A stretch of DNA of 7,273 nucleotides. Source: an uncultured Alistipes sp. Lineage in GTDB: Bacteria > Bacteroidota > Bacteroidia > Bacteroidales > Rikenellaceae. The stretch lies in NCBI GenBank assembly GCA_947174295.1, contig CAMWIG010000105.1, positions 1 through 7,273 on the forward strand. Direction: 5' to 3'. Numbering within the stretch: position 1 is the first letter of the stretch; every line of letters starts with the position of its first letter. Positions 1 through 6,446 of the stretch are shown here, in pieces. The position numbers and the translations under genes were made by a program. The notes under the pieces are model-generated. The model was not told the DNA's origin and did not search any database. It worked only from the letters and a program-made list of their open reading frames with translations.

Positions 1-2017
1 CTATCATCTCGACTGCTTTGAGCAGCTTCACGTCGCCCGTAATGGAGTCGAAATCGCCGGGTTTGGTGCCAGTGTCGGAGAGCATGCGGCGCAGCGCCGG
101 GTAGAGGATTCCTTTCGCGAGCGACGACTTGCCCGAGCCGCTGACGCCCGTGATGCAGGTCATCACGCCGAGCGGTATGCGGACGTCGATGTTTTTCAGG
201 TTGTTCTCGCGCGCGCCGTGAATCTCGATGTAGTTGCTCCAACCGCGCACCGTCCGCGGAACCTCTATCGCGCGACGCCCGGTGAGGTAGTCGGCCGTGA
301 GGCTCGTGCCGCTGTCGAGAAGCCGGGCCGTATCGCCGGCGAATACCACCTCGCCTCCGTCGTACCCCGCCTTGGGGCCTATGTCTACTATGTAGTCGGA
401 GGCGCGGATGACCTCCTCCTCGTGCTCGACGACGATGACGGTGTTGCCGATGTCGCGCAGTTGTTCGAGCACCTTGATAAGGCGGTGCGTGTCGCGCGGA
501 TGCAGTCCGATGCTCGGCTCGTCGAGAATGTAGAGCGACCCCACGAGGTTGCTTCCGAGCGACGTGGCGAGGTTGATGCGCTGGCTCTCGCCGCCCGAGA
601 GGGTCGACGACAGCCGGTCGAGCGTGAGATAGCCCAGACCCACGTCGGAGAGGTATTGCAGGCGGTTGCGTATCTCGACGATGATTCGTTCCGCGGTCTT
701 CGCGTCGTGCTCGTCGAGCGACAGACCGTCGAAGAATCCGATGAGCGAGTCGACGTTCATGCGCACCAGCTCGGCGATGTTCTTTCCGCCCACGCGGACG
801 TAGAGCGCCTCCCTGCGCAGGCGGCTGCCGCCGCACTCGGGGCAGAGCGTTTTGCCCGTGTAGCGGGCCTTCATCACGCGGAACTGAATCTTGCGGCGTT
901 CGCTGTCGATGTAGTCGAAAAAGTCGTTCAATCCCTTGAAATAGTCGTTGCCGCGCCACAGAAGCATCTTCTGCTCGGGAGTCAGGGCATGGAACGGTGT
1001 GTGTATCGGGAAGTCGAACAGATAGGCGTTGGCGACGAGCTGGTCTTTCCACCAGCTCATGGTCTCGCCGCGCCAGCATGCGACGGCACCTTCGTATATG
1101 GTCTTGCTCTTGTCGGGAATGACCAAATCCTCGTCGATGCCGACAACCTTGCCGTAACCCTCGCACCGGGGGCACGCCCCGATCGGATTGTTGAAGCTGA
1201 ACATGTGTTCGCTCGGGCGGTCGAACGATATTCCGTCGGCTTCGAAGCGCGACGAGAACTCGCGCATGCCACCCTCTTCCGAGTCGGAGATTATGTGACA
1301 GATGCCCTCGCCGTAGGAGAATGCGCGGGCTACCGAGTCGCGTATGCGGGTCGGCTGGTCTTCGTCGTCGGGCGACACTTTTATGCGGTCGACGACAATC
1401 GACACTTCGGCGGCATCGGTCGCAGAGTCGACGGTAGGCAGAAAATCCTCGATGAGCATCGTGCGTCCGCCGGCGTGTATGCGCATTATGCCGTCGGCGA
1501 GCAGCAGCGTGAGACGCTCGATGAGCCCCTGTCCCGGAGCGAGCGTCAGCGGAGCCGCCACGGCCGCGCGCGCTCCGTCGCCGAGCGAGAGAATGTATTG
1601 CGCCACGTCGTCCACGTCGTAACACTTCACCTCGCAGCCCGAAACGGGCGAATAGGTGTGTCCGATGCGGGCGAAAAGCAGCTTCATGTAGTCGTAGATT
1701 TCGGTCGACGTGCCGACCGTCGATCTCGGATTGCGCGTGTTGACCTTCTGCTCGATGGCGATGGCCGGTGCGATGCCCGTTATGACGTTGACGTCGGGCT
1801 TGCCTATCTTTCCCAGAAACTGCCGTGCATAGGCCGACAGCGACTCCACGTAGCGGCGCTGTCCCTCGGCGAAAATTGTGTCGAAGGCGAGCGTCGACTT
1901 TCCCGAGCCGGAGAGGCCGGTCACGACGACCAGCTTGTTGTGGGGTATGTCGACCGATATGTTTTTCAGGTTGTGGACGCGCGCGCCCTGTATGTGTATG
2001 GTTTTGTCGTTTGCCAT
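1..2017 (-). CDS. uvrA: UvrABC excision nuclease subunit A, 3' end cut by window edge
   Basis: UvrA is the damage-recognition ATPase of nucleotide excision repair. It scans DNA as a dimer and loads UvrB at lesions in the cytoplasm. The reading frame is open from an ATG at 2017-2015 (starts MANDKTIHIQGARVHNLKNI) to the edge, giving residues 1-672 of a protein that is usually about 940 long. Visible motifs are Walker A GLSGSGKST (34-42), the FSFNNP stretch before the zinc-module CPRC (C282, C285), the CPEC of the insertion region (C392, C395), the first ABC signature LSGGESQR (473-480), Walker B LYILDEP (495-501), and the second Walker A GVSGSGKSS (624-632). The second zinc finger, second signature and second Walker B lie outside the window. 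The usual first CxxC of zinc module 1 is absent: residues 258-275 read FEADGISFERPSEHMFSF. The ATG overlaps the stop of the upstream gene (TAATG), so translation is probably coupled, and this is the last visible gene of the dapB-lepB-yigZ-uvrA run. No LexA-type operator is visible before it. Confidence 0.97.
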   Translation of the reverse strand, partial: MANDKTIHIQGARVHNLKNISVDIPHNKLVVVTGLSGSGKSTLAFDTIFAEGQRRYVESLSAYARQFLGKIGKPDVNVITGIAPAIAIEQKVNTRNPRSTVGTSTEIYDYMKLLFARIGHTYSPVSGCEVKCYDVDDVAQYILSLGDGARAAVAAPLTLAPGQGLIERLTLLLADGIMRIHAGGRTMLIEDFLPTVDSATDAAEVSIVVDRIKVSPDDEDQPTRIRDSVARAFSYGEGICHIISDSEEGGMREFSSRFEADGISFDRPSEHMFSFNNPIGACPRCEGYGKVVGIDEDLVIPDKSKTIYEGAVACWRGETMSWWKDQLVANAYLFDFPIHTPFHALTPEQKMLLWRGNDYFKGLNDFFDYIDSERRKIQFRVMKARYTGKTLCPECGGSRLRREALYVRVGGKNIAELVRMNVDSLIGFFDGLSLDEHDAKTAERIIVEIRNRLQYLSDVGLGYLTLDRLSSTLSGGESQRINLATSLGSNLVGSLYILDEPSIGLHPRDTHRLIKVLEQLRDIGNTVIVVEHEEEVIRASDYIVDIGPKAGYDGGEVVFAGDTARLLDSGTSLTADYLTGRRAIEVPRTVRGWSNYIEIHGARENNLKNIDVRIPLGVMTCITGVSGSGKSSLAKGILYPALRRMLSDTGTKPGDFDSITGDVKLLKAVEMI

Positions 2018-2616
2018 TATTCGATGTCGAGGCTCAGTCCCTCGACCTTTTTAAGTTTGCCCGTCAGGCTGTCGGCGCGGCTTGCGCGTATGGCCAGACG
2101 CATCGTGCACAGATTGTCGAACTCCTGTCCGCGGACAGTCGGCTGTTCCTCCTTGACTATGCGCATAACGTCGTTCATGACGATGTATGGGTACTCTATG
2201 CGCATCGCGACGTCGACCGTCCGCTCCACGACGGTGCTCGCCGCGATGACTTCGGCCGTGGAGTCCTTATATGCCGCTATCAGTCCCGGCACTCCGAGCT
2301 TGGTTCCGCCGAAGTATCGCACGACGACCACCAGGCAGTCCGTGAGCGAGTTGGAAAGCAGCTGCCCGAGAATCGGCCGGCCGGCCGTGCCCGACGGTTC
2401 TCCGTCGTCGTTGGCGCGGAACTGCTCGCCCTTGGGACCGAGGCGCCATGCGTAGCAGTGGTGCGTGGCGTCGTAGTAGCGTTTGCGCAGGGAGTCGAGG
2501 TGTTCGCGTATCTGCTCCTCGTTCGTTACCGGGTAGGCGTATGCGAGGAACTTGCTGCTGCGCTCCTTGTACACCGCCTCCGCCGGGGCGTCGATAGTGA
2601 GATAGGAATCCTCCAT
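2017..2616 (-). CDS. yigZ: YigZ/IMPACT family protein (UPF0029)
   Basis: This 199-residue protein has the size and two-domain layout of E. coli YigZ and the N-terminal part of eukaryotic IMPACT/Yih1. The N-terminal UPF0029 domain covers about residues 15-120. It shows the conserved THHCYAWRLG (51-60), DDGEPSGTAGRPIL (70-83) and VVVRYFGGTKLGVPGL (97-112) blocks. The C-terminal part (about 135-199) fits the small ferredoxin-like DUF1949 domain. The biochemical role of bacterial members is not settled. Eukaryotic relatives act on translational control through Gcn1/Gcn2, and bacterial members have been proposed to bind RNA or ribosomes, so no specific function is assigned here. No signal peptide or membrane segment is seen, so it is expected to be cytoplasmic. 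The ATG lies 12 bp after the lepB stop, preceded by a purine-rich GGGCAGCAGGGCA. The TAA stop shares one base with the uvrA ATG. Its place between lepB and uvrA points to co-transcription rather than a shared pathway. Confidence 0.93.
   Translation of the reverse strand: MEDSYLTIDAPAEAVYKERSSKFLAYAYPVTNEEQIREHLDSLRKRYYDATHHCYAWRLGPKGEQFRANDDGEPSGTAGRPILGQLLSNSLTDCLVVVVRYFGGTKLGVPGLIAAYKDSTAEVIAASTVVERTVDVAMRIEYPYIVMNDVMRIVKEEQPTVRGQEFDNLCTMRLAIRASRADSLTGKLKKVEGLSLDIE
2026..2046 (-). other. 7-bp hairpin just upstream of the uvrA start
   Basis: On the minus strand GTCGAGG (2046-2040) is followed by a 7-base loop and its exact complement CCTCGAC (2032-2026). The hairpin lies inside the last codons of the YigZ-family gene and ends 8 bases before the uvrA ATG. 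A stem here could shape ribosome access or re-initiation at the TAATG junction. It has no T-tract, so it is not a terminator. The pairing is seen directly; the role is inference, and the codons may explain it by chance. Confidence 0.4.
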
Positions 2617-2628
2617 TGCCCTGCTGCC

Positions 2629-3978
2629 CTATCTTACCTTGGTGAAGAGTCTGTTCCAGCGGATGTTGGCCGGGAAGCTCTTGTCCCTGTCGAGCGACAG
2701 CCAGATGAACGACGCCTTGCCGACGACGTGGTCCTCCGGCACGAATCCCCAGAAACGCGAGTCGGCCGAGTTGTGGCGGTTGTCGCCCATCATGAAGTAG
2801 TAGTCCATGGCGAATGTGTAGCTGTCGGCGGGTGCGCCGTCGATTGTTATCGTTCCGTCGTCGGCCACCGCGAGCTCGTGGCCCTCGTAGACCTCGATTA
2901 TGCGGCGGTAGAGCGGCAGATTGTCCGTCGTGAGCTCCACCGTCGAGCCTTTGGCGGGTACCCACAGCGGGCCGAAGTTGTCCTGCGTCCAGCGATAGCG
3001 GCCGTCGTGCGGGAAGACGTCGTCGTTGCCTATGAATCGGCGTATGGACACGACATTGTCCATGGCGGCCAGCGCTTCGGCGCTCTCCTCGGTCGTGGTG
3101 ATGTAGTAGAGCGAGTTGTAGACTCCGTATTCGGTGATGCCTAGGCGGTCGAGCGCGTATTTGGTGATGGGCGTCGAGGTGCCGACTATGTAGGTGTACT
3201 GTTTTGCCGGAATGGCAGCCTGAGGCTCTCCGTTCACGAATACTTCGCCGTCGACGATGCGCAGCGTGTCGCCCGGAATGGCGACGCAGCGTTTGATGTA
3301 GTGTTCGCGCTTGTCGACGGGGCGGGTTATGATTTCGTGCTCGGCATTCAGGCGGCGGCGCCCCTCTTCGCGGCCGAACAGACGTTCGTAGTCGCGCACT
3401 ATGTCGTAGTAGGTCACGGCCTGATTGTCGAGCAATACGCTGTCGCCGGCCGGGAAGTTGAAGACAACCACGTCGTTGCGCTCGACATTTCCCAGGCCTT
3501 TGAGACGGTGATACGGCCATTTCACGCATTCGGAGAACGATTTCGCACTCTGCGAGAACGGCATGGTGTGGTGCACGAACGGCATGGCGACGGGCGTATT
3601 GGGCATCTTCGGGCCGTAGGCCGCCTTGCTGACGTAGAGATAGTCGCCTATGAGCAGCGACTTCTCCATCGACGACGACGGAATGACGTACATCTGGAAG
3701 AGGAATATATGCACCAGCGAGGCTACGACCGTGGCGAAAACCAAAGCGTTGACCCACTCGTAGACGGTCTTGTACGTCTTGCTGCGGCGGCACATCTCGT
3801 CGTTGCGATGCCATACGTAGCGGTAGAACAGACGCGATATGTAAGCGTCGTAAATCAGCGGAATGCCGAGCAGAAACCACAGGTTGCCCGTCCATACCAC
3901 GAACCAGAGCGTGTAGAGAACGGCGGCCAGAGCGAATCCTACCCAGCGATTCGATAACAGTGCGCGTAACTTGTTCAT
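2629..3978 (-). CDS. lepB: Signal peptidase I, long Bacteroidetes-type form
   Basis: Type I signal peptidase (Ser/Lys dyad, family S26) removes signal peptides from exported proteins on the outer face of the inner membrane. The box B motif IPSSSM places the nucleophile at S103. The box D motif YIKR (227-230) followed by AIPGD places the general base at K229. Box C is NDVVVFNFP (168-176) and box E is GDNRHNSADSR (398-408). Hydrophobic segments at about 13-30 and 32-44 form a possible helical hairpin. Next comes a basic stretch (49-70, expected cytoplasmic) and a third helix at about 77-97, which leads directly into box B and puts the catalytic domain in the periplasm. At 449 residues it is much longer than E. 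coli LepB (324). S103 to K229 spans 126 residues against 55 in E. coli, and box D to box E is also longer. The start is preceded by an A-rich leader (AACAAAAAAATAGAGACAAC), typical for the phylum, and lies 21 bp after the dapB stop, so it is probably co-transcribed with dapB. Confidence 0.96.
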   Translation of the reverse strand: MNKLRALLSNRWVGFALAAVLYTLWFVVWTGNLWFLLGIPLIYDAYISRLFYRYVWHRNDEMCRRSKTYKTVYEWVNALVFATVVASLVHIFLFQMYVIPSSSMEKSLLIGDYLYVSKAAYGPKMPNTPVAMPFVHHTMPFSQSAKSFSECVKWPYHRLKGLGNVERNDVVVFNFPAGDSVLLDNQAVTYYDIVRDYERLFGREEGRRRLNAEHEIITRPVDKREHYIKRCVAIPGDTLRIVDGEVFVNGEPQAAIPAKQYTYIVGTSTPITKYALDRLGITEYGVYNSLYYITTTEESAEALAAMDNVVSIRRFIGNDDVFPHDGRYRWTQDNFGPLWVPAKGSTVELTTDNLPLYRRIIEVYEGHELAVADDGTITIDGAPADSYTFAMDYYFMMGDNRHNSADSRFWGFVPEDHVVGKASFIWLSLDRDKSFPANIRWNRLFTKVR

Positions 3979-3999
3979 CGTGTTGTCTCTATTTTTTTG

Positions 4000-4716
4000 T
4001 TATTTCAATAGGTCGTCCATGGTGTAGACACCGCTCTTGCCGCACAGAAACTCTGCCGCAAGTACGGCTCCCATAGCCAGCGTGCGGCGATTCTTGATAG
4101 TGTGGCGGATTTCGAGGCGGTCGTCCTCCGATTCGTAGACTACGGTGTGGATTCCCGGCACTTCGCCCTCGCGTATCGACTCGACGGCGATTTTCGACCC
4201 GTCGCAGCTCGTCGGAGCGTTTACCCACCCCTGTTTGCGGTCGAGCCCGGCGACGATGCCTTCGGCGAGGGTGATGGCCGTGCCGCTCGGCGCGTCCTTC
4301 TTGTGGATGTGGTGCGTTTCGGATATGGAGACATCGTATCCGCCGAATGCGTTCATCATCTCGGCCAGACGGCGGTTGAGACGGAACATCAGATTCATGC
4401 CTATGCAGAAGTTCGATGCGTAGAACAGCGCTCCGCCCTTCGTGCGGCACAGCTCCTCCATTTCGGGCAGACGGTCGGTCCAACCCGTGGTGCCGCTCAC
4501 TACCGCAGCGCCGCAGTCGAGGCACGTGCGTATGTTTGCGGCGGCTGTGGCCGGTGTCGTAAATTCGAGAGCCACGTCGACCTTGCCGAGATTTTCGGCG
4601 TTGAGGTCGGCCGCGTTGTCGGCGTCGATGACGAGTTCCGCCGTGTGCCCGCGTTCGATGAGGATGCGCTCTATCTCGCGCCCCATTTTTCCGTAACCTA
4701 TGATTGCTGCTTTCAT
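4000..4716 (-). CDS. dapB: 4-hydroxy-tetrahydrodipicolinate reductase
   Basis: DapB uses NAD(P)H to reduce the product of DapA in the cytoplasm, the second committed step toward diaminopimelate (peptidoglycan) and lysine. The chosen start (MKAAIIGYGKMG) gives 238 residues, somewhat shorter than E. coli DapB (273) but complete. The N-terminal Rossmann nucleotide-binding loop is GYGKMG (7-12), GTTGW is at 75-79, and the substrate/catalytic block ETHHIHKKDAPSGTA is at 133-147. In that block H135 and K139 match the E. coli catalytic H159 and K163, and GT (145-146) matches the substrate-binding pair. An in-frame ATG exists at 4746, but it would add ten unconserved residues and would lie inside the -7 promoter element, so it is rejected. 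This is the first gene of the run dapB-lepB-yigZ-uvrA. It is divergent from truA, with 187 bp between the two starts. Confidence 0.96.
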   Translation of the reverse strand: MKAAIIGYGKMGREIERILIERGHTAELVIDADNAADLNAENLGKVDVALEFTTPATAAANIRTCLDCGAAVVSGTTGWTDRLPEMEELCRTKGGALFYASNFCIGMNLMFRLNRRLAEMMNAFGGYDVSISETHHIHKKDAPSGTAITLAEGIVAGLDRKQGWVNAPTSCDGSKIAVESIREGEVPGIHTVVYESEDDRLEIRHTIKNRRTLAMGAVLAAEFLCGKSGVYTMDDLLK

Positions 4717-4743
4717 TTTCCGATTATGCTTTGATATATCATG

Positions 4744-4775
4744 CAAAAATACGAAAAGTCGGGGGCAATGCCAAA
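4744..4775 (-). promoter_or_regulatory. Bacteroidetes-type promoter for the dapB operon
   Basis: On the minus strand a -33 TTTG (4775-4772) is followed after 20 bp by TATTTTTG (4751-4744), an exact match to the Bacteroidetes -7 consensus TAnnTTTG. Transcription would begin a few bases further on, leaving a leader of roughly 20 bases before the dapB ATG at 4716. It is the only good promoter seen ahead of the four-gene run. The -33 lies in a short palindrome, CAAAT-TT-ATTTG (4772-4783). Confidence 0.7.
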
Positions 4776-4857
4776 TTTATTTGCTTATTCTCCGTTTCTC
4801 GCCGTTTTGCCGATTTGCGGAACTAACGTTGCATTCGGTGCAAAAGTATGCCGAAGT

Positions 4858-4888
4858 GTTGATTTTGGCTCCGTTTTTTATAACTTTG
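4858..4888 (+). promoter_or_regulatory. Bacteroidetes-type promoter for truA
   Basis: TAACTTTG (4881-4888) matches the -7 consensus TAnnTTTG. GTTG (4858-4861) lies exactly 19 bp upstream as a -33 element that matches TTG but lacks the first T. The truA ATG is at 4904, so the leader would be very short, on the order of 10 bases. A TTTG at 4864-4867 is a better word but is only 13 bp away, too close. The sequence between this promoter and the divergent dapB promoter (about 4784-4857) holds no site I can name. Confidence 0.6.
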
Positions 4889-4903
4889 CGGCAAACAAAG
4901 CCG

Positions 4904-5734
4904 ATGAGATATTTCGCCGAACTCAGATACAACGGTGCGGCCTACTGCGGTTGGCAGCGGCAGCCCGACGCCCCGACGGTGCAGGGAACCGTCGAGCGGG
5001 CTCTCTCTACCCTGCTGCGTGCGCAGACCGAGATTGTCGGTGCCGGACGCACCGATACGGGGGTAAATGCGTCGTATTACGTGGCGCATTTCGACTGCGA
5101 ACGACCGATAGCCGATGCGGAGCATCTGGTCTACAAACTGAATCTGATACTGCCGCCCGACATCGCCGTCGGACGCATCGCGGCGGTGGCCGACGATGCC
5201 CACGCGCGGTTCAGCGCCTGCGAACGCGAGTACCGCTACTATATCGAGCGGCGCAAGAACCCGTTTACGCGCCATGCGGCGTGGCAGTACTACGTTCCGC
5301 TCGATGTCGACGCCATGAACCGTGCGGCGGCACTTCTGCCGACGTTCGACGACTTCACCTCGTTCGCGAAACTCAACTCCAACAACACGACCAACATCTG
5401 CCGCATCGCGGAGGCCGCGTGGCTGGAATCGGGCGACGTGGTGCGATTCACGATTCGCGCCGACCGTTTTCTGCGCAACATGGTTCGCGCGATTGTCGGA
5501 ACGCTGGTCGACGTCGGCCGCGGCCGATACTCGGTCGACGAGTTCGGCGACATAATATCTTCGCGAGATCTTTCGAGGTCGAGCGCCGGTGCTCCGGCAC
5601 AGGGGCTGTTCCTGAGCGACGTGCGCTACCCTGCCGAAGTGTTCGGGCGCCGCATGCCGGCGGACGATGCCATGACCGAAACCTTGTTCGCCTCCGGGCG
5701 CGTTGTCACCGAGCCGGGAGGCTCGGGCAGGTAG
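4904..5734 (+). CDS. truA: tRNA pseudouridine(38-40) synthase TruA
   Basis: TruA isomerises uridines 38-40 in the anticodon arm of many tRNAs to pseudouridine. It is a cytoplasmic homodimer that needs no cofactor. The 276-residue product is of usual family length. Key motifs are the N-terminal YNGAAYCGWQRQP (9-21), the catalytic loop GAGRTDTGVNA (46-56) with D51 matching the catalytic D60 of E. coli, and FSACEREYRYYI (103-114) with the conserved R108 and active-site Y110. DDFTSFAK (149-156) and FLRNMVRAIVGTL (189-201) follow. The start MRYFAELRYNG was chosen because the family begins here and a promoter -7 element ends only 15 bases upstream. The longer open frame back to 4700 would run through that promoter and into dapB. 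The last 25 or so residues (MPADDAMTETLFASGRVVTEPGGSGR) form a low-complexity tail. A terminator follows the stop, so the gene appears to be monocistronic. Confidence 0.96.
   Translation: MRYFAELRYNGAAYCGWQRQPDAPTVQGTVERALSTLLRAQTEIVGAGRTDTGVNASYYVAHFDCERPIADAEHLVYKLNLILPPDIAVGRIAAVADDAHARFSACEREYRYYIERRKNPFTRHAAWQYYVPLDVDAMNRAAALLPTFDDFTSFAKLNSNNTTNICRIAEAAWLESGDVVRFTIRADRFLRNMVRAIVGTLVDVGRGRYSVDEFGDIISSRDLSRSSAGAPAQGLFLSDVRYPAEVFGRRMPADDAMTETLFASGRVVTEPGGSGR
5709..5726 (+). other. Hairpin with GGGA loop in the last codons of truA
   Basis: CCGAGCC (5709-5715) and GGCTCGG (5720-5726) form a perfect 7-bp GC-rich stem closed by GGGA, which fits the stable GNRA tetraloop pattern. It ends five bases before the truA stop codon and 31 bases before the main terminator hairpin. 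No T-tract follows, so it is not a terminator by itself. It may protect the 3' end or may simply reflect Gly/Pro/Ser codons. Confidence 0.35.
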
Positions 5735-5757
5735 CGCAGTCTTCGCCTGAAAAGCGC

Positions 5758-5789
5758 AGCGGATTTCGGTTTTCCGAAATCCGCTTTTT
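5758..5789 (+). terminator. Rho-independent terminator after truA
   Basis: AGCGGATTTCGG (5758-5769) pairs perfectly with CCGAAATCCGCT (5774-5785) around a TTTT loop, and TTTTT (5785-5789) follows. The plus-strand form is a canonical intrinsic terminator for truA, 23 bp after its stop. Read on the minus strand the same stem follows the stop of the convergent membrane-protein gene, but GCGCTTTTC comes after it rather than an immediate T-run, so termination in that direction is likely weaker. The T-tract contains the TAA stop (5790-5788) of that gene. Confidence 0.88.
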
Positions 5790-6342
5790 ATTGCTCGTTG
5801 TCCATGTTTTCTATTACCGGGAAACCGAACGCTCCACGTTGCAGCGTCAGCCGTTTGCGACTGCCCTTTCGGGTTCGGTCGTAGAGCTTTTTCTGTACAT
5901 GCACGGTCTTCGTGCTGCCGTCGTCGAACGCCAGCCGCAGGTAGTAGTCCGTGCGTTTCCCGGTCGGTATGCGCCGGTGGCGGCTCATCGTGCGGTAGGT
6001 CGTGCGTGTCTTCTCGAATTTGGCGTCGACCGTGCACGATGCTTCGGCGGTCGACCCGGCGTCGGTGAAGAGGCAGTTGCCTATCAGGAGTGCCGCATAG
6101 CTTAGCGAACCGACGATGCAGAGGTGGCATGCGACATTCGCGACCGTGCTGCGCGACGTTGTCAGCCATCGCCATCGGTCGGCGAACAGTGCTGCGGTCG
6201 CTGCCGCGGTCACGACTGCCGCGGCGACAGGCAGCCACCATGCCACCAGAGTCTTTTCGTAGGCGGCGTATCCTCCGACGGCGGCGAACAGACATATTAC
6301 GGGGACTGTGTATTGCAGTATGCGTATCGTTTTGTCGTTCAT
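5788..6342 (-). CDS. Hypothetical three-helix membrane protein with basic C-terminal domain
   Basis: I do not recognise this 184-residue protein. Three hydrophobic segments are clear, at about 8-27, 33-53 and 66-92. The loop between the second and third carries R56, R58 and R64, which by the positive-inside rule is cytoplasmic. The N terminus (K4, R7) would then also be inside and the last ~90 residues would face the periplasm. That C-terminal part is strongly basic (RHRRIPTGKR at 121-130, KKLYDRTRKGSRKR at 151-164). It alternates in a way that suggests a small beta-rich domain (DYYLRLAFDDGSTKTVHVQ). DUF3592-like small membrane proteins have a broadly similar layout, but this is only a loose impression. 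The frame is intact, and a consensus promoter lies upstream with a leader of about 20 bases. It is divergent from an envelope M48 protease and convergent with truA, so it is probably transcribed alone. A role in the envelope is plausible but unproven. Confidence 0.8.
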   Translation of the reverse strand: MNDKTIRILQYTVPVICLFAAVGGYAAYEKTLVAWWLPVAAAVVTAAATAALFADRWRWLTTSRSTVANVACHLCIVGSLSYAALLIGNCLFTDAGSTAEASCTVDAKFEKTRTTYRTMSRHRRIPTGKRTDYYLRLAFDDGSTKTVHVQKKLYDRTRKGSRKRLTLQRGAFGFPVIENMDNEQ

Positions 6343-6368
6343 GAATGTAGTGTTGTTGCAATCCGTAA

Positions 6369-6399
6369 CAAAAATAGCGAAAATTCATTTCGATGCAAA
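6369..6399 (-). promoter_or_regulatory. Promoter for the hypothetical membrane protein
   Basis: On the minus strand TTTG (6399-6396) is followed after exactly 19 bp by TATTTTTG (6376-6369). This is a full match to the Bacteroidetes pattern TTTG-N19-TAnnTTTG and the best promoter in the window. It leaves a leader of about 20 bases to the ATG at 6342 and supports that start codon. Confidence 0.75.
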
Positions 6400-6414
6400 A
6401 TATAAGGGCCGAAT

Positions 6415-6446
6415 ATTGTAACGATTCGTCAAAAGTCGTAAATTTG
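6415..6446 (+). promoter_or_regulatory. Promoter for the M48 metalloprotease gene
   Basis: TAAATTTG (6439-6446) fits TAnnTTTG exactly. ATTG (6415-6418) lies 20 bp upstream as a -33 element with the core TTG. The ATG follows at 6475, so the leader is roughly 20 bases. Only about 15 bp separate its -33 from that of the divergent promoter, so RNA polymerase binding at the two may interfere. Confidence 0.65.

Noticed and set aside
218..2455. A 745-codon open frame on the plus strand across uvrA and the YigZ-family gene
   Set aside because: It lies antisense to two genes with unmistakable motifs, its protein has no recognisable domain and is full of Val/Asp/Arg/Ala runs, and such long antisense frames are expected where GC-rich third positions remove stops.
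1825..3144. Long plus-strand frame across the YigZ-family gene and lepB, and the 542-codon minus-strand frame at 2267-3895
   Set aside because: Both are out-of-frame shadows of lepB and the YigZ-family gene, with arginine/histidine-rich low-complexity products and no motifs.
4717..4746. Upstream in-frame ATG for dapB at 4746
   Set aside because: It lies inside the -7 promoter element and adds ten residues not typical of DapB; the MKAAIIGYGKMG start fits the family.
4700..4903. N-terminal extension of truA from an ATG at 4700
   Set aside because: It would overlap the start of dapB and be read through the truA promoter; the extra residues are unlike TruA.
4741..6105. 454-codon plus-strand frame, and the opposing 521-codon minus-strand frame at 4823-6388
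   Set aside because: They overlap truA and the membrane-protein gene in other frames, cross the promoter and terminator, and show no family motifs.
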